Positions 1-5,745 of a DNA stretch of 11,603 nucleotides are shown one piece after another. A program made the position numbers and the translations under genes. Source of the DNA: Limisphaerales bacterium (GTDB lineage Bacteria > Verrucomicrobiota > Verrucomicrobiia > Limisphaerales > UBA8199); NCBI GenBank assembly GCA_025356925.1, contig JANXQE010000345.1:1-11603 (forward strand), given 5' to 3'. Each line of letters begins with the position of its first letter. Positions within the stretch are counted from its first letter, which is position 1. The notes below the pieces were generated by a model that saw nothing but the letters and a program-made list of their open reading frames with translations, did not search any database and was not told the origin of the DNA.

Positions 1-1
1 G

Positions 2-616
2 TCTGCCAACACGTTTGCTGCCGCGGCGTTCAAATTGGCCAACCCTGATGCGAGTTTGGCCAGCCATTTCCACATCCCCGCATTCATCATCCACAATTTG
101 CGCTCAAGAACACCGGGTGTTTTCCTTATTCGGCGGCCGGAAGCTTCGATTGTGTCCTGGACGCTGTATTGGGAGGGCCGGATGAAACTGGAGGACTCGC
201 TGGATTATTACGTCGATTTCCACCGCTCACTGCGTCCCTATCTGGCGCGGTTATTTGTTGTTCCTTTTGAGCAAACAACCCAGAGGTTTGGGGAGGTGAT
301 CAGAGACTTTAACTCAAGGTTTGGCACCGGTTACGCCTCGTTGCCCCCGAACGCGACAACTCGGGCCAGATGCAATACTTACGTGGAGGATTTTATACGT
401 TCCGGCGATGGTTCGGTTAATGAATTTAGGGTCTCCCGTCCTTCGGCGAAGCGGGATGGCCTCAAACCGACGCTGCTAGCTGCTCTCCGGAAGTCGCCAC
501 GGCTGTCGCGCAAGCTTAAGACCGCCGAGGCTTTCTACACGCTGTACACGGGAACATCCAAAACAGCCGTTAACGCCCGCGAGAATGCGCTGAACGCGCC
601 AGAGTGTTGGCCTTGA
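2..616 (+). CDS. Sulfotransferase-like protein, C-terminal part (5' end outside the window)
   Basis: The frame is open from the first bases of the window to a TGA at 614-616, so the start and N-terminus are missing; the first visible candidate start is a TTG at 35. The segment FLIRRPEASIVSW resembles the 3'-phosphate-binding segment of PAPS-dependent sulfotransferases (R-x-P-x-x-x-x-x-S). It is followed by LFVVPFEQTTQRFGEVI, which resembles the family's 'yEdl..dp...i..i..FlG' segment. The PAPS P-loop (G-x-P-K-S-G-T) would lie upstream and cannot be seen. If the call is right, the enzyme moves a sulfuryl group from PAPS to a hydroxyl or amine acceptor; no substrate can be inferred. The C-terminal 80 residues are basic and not recognisable. 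The family call is moderate and could instead be an unrelated glycan-modifying protein. Confidence 0.5.
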   Translation, partial: SANTFAAAAFKLANPDASLASHFHIPAFIIHNLRSRTPGVFLIRRPEASIVSWTLYWEGRMKLEDSLDYYVDFHRSLRPYLARLFVVPFEQTTQRFGEVIRDFNSRFGTGYASLPPNATTRARCNTYVEDFIRSGDGSVNEFRVSRPSAKRDGLKPTLLAALRKSPRLSRKLKTAEAFYTLYTGTSKTAVNARENALNAPECWP

Positions 617-757
617 CCACTGGACGAGCATGGCGTCCAACCCCGGATTAGATTGGGCGCCAGCAGGCAGGGTGCCGTCAAACGAGTCAACCCATAAAAT
701 GGTTCATTGCTGCTGCCATGCTGTTGACAGCAGCGGCGTAACCGCCAGCGTCGCCGC

Positions 758-861
758 ATGCTTCTCAAGCGGCGCATTCAATATGCCGGGCGCTGTACCA
801 CCTGATGAGCCGCGGCAATCGGCGCGAAGACATTTTCCTGGATGATAGCTCCAAGAACGCC
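758..861 (+). pseudogene. Remnant of an IS200-like / REP-associated tyrosine transposase (RAYT) N-terminus, frameshifted
   Basis: An ATG at 758 opens MLLKRRIQYAG. At about 791-798 one base is missing relative to the expected frame, and the family sequence resumes in another frame at 799 as HLMSRGNRREDIFLDDSSKNA. Joined together these match the start of Y1/RAYT transposases (x-R-x-L-R-I-Q-Y-P-G-A-x-Y-H-V-M-S-R-G-N-R-R-E-x-I-F-L-D-D). Homology stops near 861: the catalytic HUH (H-x-H) and Tyr regions are absent, so it cannot be active. RAYTs are single-copy domesticated relatives of IS200/IS605 transposases linked to REP palindromes in many genomes. The rest of the 617-987 gap holds no convincing gene or RNA. 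Confidence 0.72.
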
Positions 862-987
862 AACGTCCGCTTACATGTCGCCATGAGAGCCACCGTGCCT
901 GCGTATCCAGCGTAACGCCACGAAATCTGAAAGAAAATGAACCTGCTATGGCTTGCCCGGAAGCTTACGAATCGCAGCCCTGATAGG

Positions 988-1527
988 TTAGCCTACTTCG
1001 GCTGGGGTCGATACCTGGTCGAGACGCTTCAAAATGACATCGAGGATCTCCTGGTAACCGACCGGTTTCTGAAAGAAAGCGAGCGCGCCCGCTGCCAAGG
1101 CCTTGTCTTTATATTCAGCGGCTTCGCTGCCGGAGATCAGGATAACTGGTATCCGGCCTAACTCGGGGAACCGACGTAGCCACTGCATCACTGTAAAGCC
1201 GTTCCACTCCATCGCAGCCCCGGGAGGGAAGTTGATGTCCAGCACGATTAACTCGGCCTGGGCCTGTTCAGCCGTGCTCGCGACGGCCGCACTGTTAGTC
1301 GTGGTCGTAACAACAAAGCCATCGGACCTCAGCTTGAGCTCGAAAGCCTTCAACACCACGGGGTTATCGTCTACGACCAGGATTCTTCGATTTCGGCCGA
1401 TAGACACGGGCGGATTGGCCACAGGAGCTGCTCCGGGCAGAAAGGGCTCTTTTTCTTTGGGTGGAGGACGTTGCCGCCCTTTAACGGGTTTCCCCGCTTT
1501 TTCCACTAGTTGTAGTGAGATCGGCAT
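988..1527 (-). CDS. Stand-alone response regulator with CheY-like receiver domain
   Basis: 179 residues. Residues 1-46 are a basic, proline-rich extension (KGRQRPPPKEKEP) and the receiver domain spans about 47-172. The receiver hallmarks are visible: acidic pair D53-D54 (ILVVDDN), phospho-acceptor D97 (LIVLDIN), switch Ser132 (VILISGS) and Lys154 (FFQKP). No DNA-binding, GGDEF or other output domain follows, so it probably acts by protein contact or as a phosphorelay intermediate in the cytoplasm. No histidine kinase is adjacent, so its partner is encoded elsewhere. The start is ATG 1527 with only a weak GAAGAG upstream. The N-terminal extension is unusual for a CheY-like protein, and no ATG near residue 46 would remove it. 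The receiver assignment is firm; the signalling role is unknown. Confidence 0.9.
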   Translation of the reverse strand: MPISLQLVEKAGKPVKGRQRPPPKEKEPFLPGAAPVANPPVSIGRNRRILVVDDNPVVLKAFELKLRSDGFVVTTTTNSAAVASTAEQAQAELIVLDINFPPGAAMEWNGFTVMQWLRRFPELGRIPVILISGSEAAEYKDKALAAGALAFFQKPVGYQEILDVILKRLDQVSTPAEVG

Positions 1528-1886
1528 AGCTGCTACTCTTCGAGAATAGGCAGCCGTAATCGTGCCAAACGTCCATAGGCGATGGAAAAAGTGGATTCCC
1601 GTCCCAATTACCGAACCGGACGGTATTCGGACGGCAGGATCAGTTCCGTGGAGTCAGCCGGGTAACACGCGAATCGGCGGGGACTGCGTCCCGAGCGGGC
1701 CAAAGCTGGCTCATGAATTACGCTTGCTATTCCTTTGAAACCAGTCACTGTTTGGTTTGGTGATGACATTGGTTTTCGCTTCCATGGCATGGAAATCTAT
1801 ACGTGAATTCTATTCAGTAATGATTTGAGACTCGATCCTCGGGAACAGCCAGGCAATAGAAGCCAATCAGGAGATACGGAGATTAG
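1528..1886. other. Intergenic region between divergent response regulator and RRM genes
   Basis: This 359-bp gap must hold the promoters of both divergent genes. No convincing -35/-10 pair, tRNA or coding frame was found. A short imperfect repeat (CCGAACCGGACGG, then ATTCGGACGG) lies at about 1612-1638. The part next to the RRM gene (about 1720-1830) is more AT-rich. The long untranslated stretch before the RRM start would suit a cold-shock-type 5' UTR, but that is only inference. Confidence 0.4.
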
Positions 1887-2255
1887 ATGAGTACAAAACT
1901 GTTCGTTGGGAACCTTTCCTTCGACATCACGGAAAACGACCTGCAGGACGCGTTTGCGGCCCACGGCACCGTAGTGGAAGCCAACTTGATGATGGACCGT
2001 GCGACCGGGCGGCCGCGCGGGTTTGGCTTCGTAACGATGAGCACGCCGGAGGAAGCCCAAAAAGCGATTAGTGCGCTAAACGGCAAAGAATTGGGTGGCC
2101 GTGCACTGACCGTCAATGTCGCCAGGCCGCGCGAAGAGCGCCCGGGTGGCGGTGGCGGGGGTGGTGGTCGCCGAGGTGGTTACGGTGGTGGCGGTGGTGG
2201 CGGCGGCGGCGGGGGCCGGAGTGGCGGGGGCGGCGGGGGCCGTGACCGTTACTGA
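1887..2255 (+). CDS. Glycine-rich RRM RNA-binding protein (cold-shock Rbp type)
   Basis: 122 residues: one RRM domain (residues 3-80), then a tail from residue 87 made almost only of Gly with scattered Arg, ending GGRDRY. RNP2 is LFVGNL (5-10) and RNP1 is RGFGFVTM (44-51), with the aromatic residues that stack on RNA bases. Size and layout match bacterial single-RRM proteins such as cyanobacterial Rbp proteins and plant GRPs, which bind single-stranded RNA and often rise in the cold. ATG 1887 is preceded by AGGAG at 1869-1873 and GGAGA at 1878-1882, the best ribosome binding sites in the window, which suits an abundant protein. The tail is encoded by low-complexity GGN codons (about 2144-2240), so its length may vary between strains. 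infA follows 110 bp downstream, after a strong hairpin. Confidence 0.93.
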   Translation: MSTKLFVGNLSFDITENDLQDAFAAHGTVVEANLMMDRATGRPRGFGFVTMSTPEEAQKAISALNGKELGGRALTVNVARPREERPGGGGGGGGRRGGYGGGGGGGGGGGRSGGGGGGRDRY

Positions 2256-2276
2256 CCGGAAATCCACGTTACTTAG

Positions 2277-2291
2277 GCCCGAATTTCGGGC
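2277..2291 (+). terminator. Small perfect hairpin after the RRM gene
   Basis: GCCCGAA-T-TTCGGGC is a perfect inverted repeat 21 bases after the RRM stop; as RNA it would fold as a 5-bp GC stem with an AATTT loop. Only TT follows, so it is a weak terminator on its own. It may instead protect the 3' end or act with the stronger hairpin at 2309-2344. Confidence 0.35.
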
Positions 2292-2308
2292 TTCATTCGT
2301 CGGTTCAG

Positions 2309-2350
2309 ATTGCATCCAGCGCAGTTGCTCTGTGCTGGCGCAATCTTTTT
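2309..2350 (+). terminator. Strong intrinsic terminator (or infA leader hairpin)
   Basis: ATTGC pairs with GCAAT (2309-2313 with 2340-2344). After a small internal loop, CCAGCGCAG (2316-2324) pairs with CTGTGCTGG (2330-2338) with one G-U pair; the loop is TTGCT. That is 14 base pairs, followed by C and TTTTT (2346-2350), then ATTCTTT. This is a textbook rho-independent terminator for the RRM transcript. It ends only 16 bases before the infA ATG, so it may also work as an attenuator of read-through into infA. Confidence 0.8.
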
Positions 2351-2365
2351 ATTCTTTATCACCGC

Positions 2366-2608
2366 ATGAAAGAAGAGAGTATCGAGATCGAGGGAAGCAT
2401 CCAATCCGTTCTCCCCGGCACCATGTTTCGCGTCGAGTTGGACAACAAACACCTGGTGCTGGCCACGATCTCCGGCAAGATGCGGAAACGTTGGGTCCGG
2501 CTCACCGTTGGTGATCGTGTGAAGATGGAAATGTCTCCCTACGATATGGACAAGGCTCGAATCATTTGGCGCCTCAAAGACGAGCCGCGCCCGGAAAATC
2601 AAATCTAG
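2366..2608 (+). CDS. infA: Translation initiation factor IF-1
   Basis: 80 residues forming one S1/OB-fold. Family signatures are visible along its length: IEIEGSIQSVLPG (7-18), FRVELDN (21-27), VLATISGKMRK (31-41), VGDRVKMEMSPYD (48-60) and ARIIWR (64-69). IF-1 binds the 30S A site with IF-2 and IF-3 and shapes start-codon selection. The usual length is about 72 residues; here about eight extra residues (DEPRPENQI) follow the conserved end. The usual N-G-H after the third strand is N-K-H, and a Trp replaces a usual hydrophobic or charged residue in GKMRKRW. No Shine-Dalgarno site precedes ATG 2366; the upstream bases are the U-rich tail of the terminator. Whether this is the only infA of the genome or a paralogue cannot be told. 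It could be read through from the RRM gene or have its own start site. Confidence 0.93.
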   Translation: MKEESIEIEGSIQSVLPGTMFRVELDNKHLVLATISGKMRKRWVRLTVGDRVKMEMSPYDMDKARIIWRLKDEPRPENQI

Positions 2609-2796
2609 CGTTTGGTTGGATAAATTCGCGATAGCGCTGCGTGCCCTCACGCGGTGGCTCAGGTACCGGTTGCCTCTGCGACCAAGCAGTAGCACAGGAG
2701 CGCAATTGTTAGTTTTTCATTCTCCATGCTGGCCATTAAATATCATAAACTATTGATAATAAATGATCTGCACCATATGCGCTGTGGCAATCCGCC

Positions 2797-2825
2797 TTGA
2801 TCGAAAAAGAATCTTCGGATATTTT
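2797..2825 (+). promoter_or_regulatory. Possible sigma70-type promoter
   Basis: TTGATC (2797-2802) and TATTTT (2820-2825) are separated by 17 bases, each matching four of six consensus positions. It lies in an AT-rich stretch and would start transcription near 2832, upstream of the two hairpins that end at 2958. This is a weak match, proposed mainly because of that position. Confidence 0.25.
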
Positions 2826-2831
2826 GAACGG

Positions 2832-2958
2832 AACACCAGCATCAGCCTTCTAATCATTGTATTTGGTTGTTGACTGAGTTGTGGTTTGAGAGAAACAGCC
2901 GAGTCAGGTGCTCGGCAGAGTTGGGGGGCGGTCTCCTGGGAGGGGGGCCGCTCTTTTT
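2832..2958 (+). ncRNA. Candidate small RNA or mRNA leader ending in a terminator
   Basis: The 440-bp gap after infA has no coding frame of note but carries two tandem hairpins: GCCGAG/CTCGGC (2898-2903 with 2911-2916, loop TCAGGTG) and the terminator stem at 2928-2951 with a U tract. A possible promoter lies at 2797-2825, giving a transcript of about 127 nt. No known riboswitch or housekeeping RNA motif was recognised. It could be an independent sRNA, the attenuated leader of the next gene, or only the infA transcript end; the 5' end given is inferred. Confidence 0.3.
2928..2958 (+). terminator. Intrinsic terminator
   Basis: GCGGTCTCC (2928-2936) pairs with GGGGGCCGC (2943-2951), nine pairs including two G-U, with a six-base loop. 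TC and a run of five T (2954-2958) follow. It reads on the plus strand. It could end the infA transcript, a small RNA, or a leader of the gene at 3050. Confidence 0.7.
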
Positions 2959-3049
2959 ATGCGGTAGGTGCTGAGCCCGAAACTTGGTTAGGCGTAATTA
3001 GCTTCACACAGTGGGGCCGGTGGGTTATGTGTAGGGCGTTCCGTCCGCG

Positions 3050-4243
3050 TTGAAGAACCGCAAGCCCGAGCCGTCTCGGCAGACTCCGATTGTGCAAGAA
3101 ACATCTGGCAGCCCGTCATTACCTGTGCGCGAACCCTCCTCGGGAAACGTAGGAATGCGTTCCCTGTCCAACGATAGCCTGGTGGAAGAAGCCGCGAGAA
3201 AGGCTCTCAGCGCCCAGGAACTGGAAAAAACCCTCGAACGCTTTCGCGAACTCTGCCTCAAGCCCGGCGACGACGTTACGGCGCTGGAGGACACGGCGGA
3301 GACGCTGCGGAACGCTGGGTTCAAGAACGAGCTAATGCAGTTGCTGCGCAAGGCATTAACGATCCCGGAAGCCAATCCCCACGTCGGCGCGTTGTGGATC
3401 CGCCGGGTCGTGACCAGCAGGGTCTGGGATCATCGGTATCCACGCGACCTCGATGACCTCTGCGGCCATGGAGAAGTGGGTCACCGGGCAGTGCTCGAGT
3501 TTCTCGAAATCGCCGGCTCCAAGCGCCGCTCGCAATTAGTCCAACACACCCTCGCACGGCATGCGAAATGGCTCCGAACACATCCTAAAGGCTGGGCGGT
3601 TGCGGGCCGGGCGCTCGTGGAAGCCAGGTGTTATCATCAGGCGGCGAGGTGGATGTCCGGCTGGAGGAAGCAACCGGACCTGGATCTGCCGACGCTGCAC
3701 TGCCTGGCGCTGGCGCTGCGTGCTACAGGCCGAATCAAACAGTCGGATGAGGTCGTGCGCCTCGCGCTCGCCCGGCCTGCCGCGGCTGAACAGTTCCCCA
3801 TTTTCAAGCTGTGGTCCGCCCAGGACGAAGCCTTTTCCGGTCATACCCAAGCTGCTTCTGCCACTTTCAAGCAGATCGCGACCGACGGCTGGGACGACGA
3901 CTCCCTTGCGCTCTACTACCTGGTGCGAGGCGTCATTCGGGTGCAGAAAGCAGAAAAAGGGAAGCACAAAGATGCCTTTGCGGTGGCTCGGGAACGGATC
4001 GCTGAGCTCTTTCGCAGAGTCCCGATCTACAAACGCGACGTCTTCCTGCGCCGCGAGTACCGCCGCTGCCTAGCGCGGATGGCGCGGGACTCGGGTGATT
4101 GGTCACCTGCGGTCCTGGGAACCTGGCGCAGCGCCGAGAGCCGGTCATTCCTGCTCCCGCTCCTGATCGTACCGGGGTTGCAGTTTTTTCTCCCGTGCTA
4201 TCTCTACCGCCTCTGCTCTCGCCGCAAAGGCTCGAGCAAGTAA
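3050..4243 (+). CDS. TPR-like helical-repeat protein with C-terminal membrane anchor
   Basis: 397 residues from the TTG at 3050. The in-frame ATG at 3155 (residue 36) is an equally good or better start, because residues 1-35 are low-complexity and look unconserved; GTGs at 3092 and 3125 are also possible. From residue 40 on it is helical, with TPR-like pairs such as GWAVAGRALVEARCYHQAARW (181-201) and LHCLALALRATGRIKQSDEVV (216-236). One hydrophobic segment lies near the C-terminus (about 366-387, SFLLPLLIVPG... to LYRL) followed by a basic end RRKGSSK, the shape of a tail-anchored protein with the repeats in the cytoplasm. TPR domains are protein-binding scaffolds; no enzymatic motif is seen and the partner is unknown. 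It converges on the SGNH gene, with 67 bp between stops and no clear terminator. Confidence 0.72.
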   Translation: MKNRKPEPSRQTPIVQETSGSPSLPVREPSSGNVGMRSLSNDSLVEEAARKALSAQELEKTLERFRELCLKPGDDVTALEDTAETLRNAGFKNELMQLLRKALTIPEANPHVGALWIRRVVTSRVWDHRYPRDLDDLCGHGEVGHRAVLEFLEIAGSKRRSQLVQHTLARHAKWLRTHPKGWAVAGRALVEARCYHQAARWMSGWRKQPDLDLPTLHCLALALRATGRIKQSDEVVRLALARPAAAEQFPIFKLWSAQDEAFSGHTQAASATFKQIATDGWDDDSLALYYLVRGVIRVQKAEKGKHKDAFAVARERIAELFRRVPIYKRDVFLRREYRRCLARMARDSGDWSPAVLGTWRSAESRSFLLPLLIVPGLQFFLPCYLYRLCSRRKGSSK

Positions 4244-4310
4244 ATCAACAGAGAATTGGAACGCGGGATTGGTGCGGAGATTGGGCGCAGAGAAACCCAG
4301 CGCTCCGCGC

Positions 4311-5633
4311 TTACGGACTCTGGGGTTTGAGTTCGAAATGGTGTGTTAGAGGCTTTCGTGCAGCGTCGATTTCGGCTTCGGCATCGGCAATCTGTTGATC
4401 CAACCTCGCCAGTTCCGTCTCACGCTTCGTCTCGGTTTCCTTGGACTGTGCCCATTCGGGGAAGGCATAGAGCTGAACATTGCGCCAGCGGCTGAAGTAT
4501 AAATTGTTCTTTTGGAACACCAGGCTCAGCACCCGCTGGGCTTGCTTGGTAATTGGGCCGGCCTGGCTCGCGAGGTTCCAGCCTTTGGCGAGTTCCTCGC
4601 TCCTGACCTTTCCGACGGGTTCGGCATCAATGCTCAATTCATACGTGCCCGCCGGAAGGCCAGTAACCTGGAGCTCGTACCGATCAAGGTCTTCGAGAAT
4701 GGGAGCGAGCTTCAGGGCGGGTCCGGCCTTTTCATCGATCGGCATCGGCAGGGCTTCATCACGGCGTTCGAAATTCAACCTATTGCCGGAGGCACTGAAA
4801 CCTTCGACCGCGCAACCTTCGGAGCCGACTTTTCCCGTGGCCACATCAATCGCGACGCGCGAAACCAAGGCCGGTGCGCCGAGGCCTTTCAAAATCGCCC
4901 AGGCCATTACGGTGTGCCCGATTGGTCCCGGGTGGACAGCGTCACCGCCACCCACAAAACCGGTTGAGCTATTCGGACGCTCGCGCAGAAGCATGGCCAT
5001 GTAGGGATCAAACTGATCAACGAAAGTTGCTCCTGCTTTCGCGGCGACTTCCTTCAGGCCATCGGAGAACTTACGCAAGGATTGGTTGCGGATGTCCTGA
5101 TCGGGGTCCGATCGTTTGTCCTCAATGGGTTGAGGTGTCAGGAAAGCTACACGGGCGCCGTTAGCCTTTAGCAATTCCGCGATGGCGGTCTGACTTCGCA
5201 CATATGCCTTGAATATGTCCTCACGAAATGCCTGGTACGAGTGATCGTTCATGCCGAACTTGACCGTCACGAACGTTGGCTTGAGCGGCAGCACATCTCG
5301 CTCTAACCCGCGCTTGACAGAATCCTGGACCATTTTCTGTTGAGCGGGGTCGTCGGCCGCGAAGAGTTTAGCCTCGTCCGGATGCGAGCGTTGCCTGAGC
5401 CAGGAAGTGTCCCCACCCCACCCCACATTGCGAAACCAGAGTTTCCATTGCGGATGCCTGGTCAGGGCGTAGGCCTCAATGTAAGTGGTGTACAGTCGTT
5501 GCTCAGTAATGCTATCTCCGAGGAACACGACGCGATCCCCATCGTGGATGAGGAAATCGGCGCCGATCGCGGTGGTTGCAATCGAACAAACTGCAAGGAA
5601 TCCGAACAAGAGTCTTTTGGCGGGGATTTTCAT
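4311..5633 (-). CDS. Secreted SGNH/GDSL-family hydrolase (esterase)
   Basis: 440 residues. Residues 1-25 are a Sec signal peptide (MKIPAKRLLFGFLAVCSI..., cleavage near AIGA/D), so it acts in the periplasm or outside. The SGNH blocks are in order: FLGDSITE with nucleophile Ser41 (block I), NVGWGGDTS with oxyanion Gly near 71-74 (II), GMND with Asn129 (III), and DAVHP with Asp231 and His234 (V). The fold hydrolyses esters, often acetyl groups on polysaccharides; the substrate here is unknown. The catalytic domain ends near 255. A region of about 145 residues follows (perhaps beta-rich, PAGTYELSIDAEPVG), then a charged coiled coil (about 398-427, ETELARLDQQIADAEAEID). It is last in the MFS-amidase-SGNH block, 112 bp after the amidase stop. 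ATG 5633 lacks a Shine-Dalgarno site but has a perfect hairpin 17 bases upstream. Confidence 0.88.
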   Translation of the reverse strand: MKIPAKRLLFGFLAVCSIATTAIGADFLIHDGDRVVFLGDSITEQRLYTTYIEAYALTRHPQWKLWFRNVGWGGDTSWLRQRSHPDEAKLFAADDPAQQKMVQDSVKRGLERDVLPLKPTFVTVKFGMNDHSYQAFREDIFKAYVRSQTAIAELLKANGARVAFLTPQPIEDKRSDPDQDIRNQSLRKFSDGLKEVAAKAGATFVDQFDPYMAMLLRERPNSSTGFVGGGDAVHPGPIGHTVMAWAILKGLGAPALVSRVAIDVATGKVGSEGCAVEGFSASGNRLNFERRDEALPMPIDEKAGPALKLAPILEDLDRYELQVTGLPAGTYELSIDAEPVGKVRSEELAKGWNLASQAGPITKQAQRVLSLVFQKNNLYFSRWRNVQLYAFPEWAQSKETETKRETELARLDQQIADAEAEIDAARKPLTHHFELKPQSP

Positions 5634-5650
5634 GCGGAACGGATGTTATC

Positions 5651-5670
5651 GCGGCATAGGCAAATGCCGC
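5651..5670. repeat. Perfect inverted repeat upstream of the SGNH gene
   Basis: GCGGCAT-AGGCAA-ATGCCGC gives a 7-bp stem 17 bases upstream of the SGNH start codon. No T tract follows on either strand, so it is not a terminator. In the mRNA it would sit just before the ribosome entry region; as DNA it could be a regulator site. Confidence 0.45.
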
Positions 5671-5705
5671 AAGCTAGTTAAGCTGCAGTTTAAGTACAGA
5701 ATACT

Positions 5706-5724
5706 GCGCACCAAACCCGTGCGC
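5706..5724 (-). terminator. Hairpin after the amidase gene, weak terminator candidate
   Basis: GCGCAC (5706-5711) and GTGCGC (5719-5724) form a 6-bp GC-rich stem with a seven-base loop, 22 bases after the amidase stop. On the minus strand it is followed by AGTATTCTGT, which is not a real U tract. It may slow RNA polymerase or protect an mRNA end rather than terminate. Confidence 0.3.
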
Positions 5725-5745
5725 GCCTGAATCTCGGCTGCAAAC

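Noticed and set aside
937..1161. A plus-strand frame of 74 codons
   Set aside because: Most of it lies opposite the response regulator; it shows no similarity to the transposase remnant upstream.
1608..1790. A 60-codon minus-strand frame in the divergent gap
   Set aside because: Short, no ribosome binding site, no recognisable features, and it lies where promoters are expected.
2144..2240. GGN-rich tract as a repeat array or CRISPR-like element
   Set aside because: It is in frame within the RRM gene and encodes its glycine-rich tail; there are no spacers.
4299..4311. AGCGC-TCC-GCGCT hairpin between convergent stops as a shared terminator
   Set aside because: The stem is only five pairs, there is no T tract on either strand, and it overlaps the stop codon of the SGNH gene.
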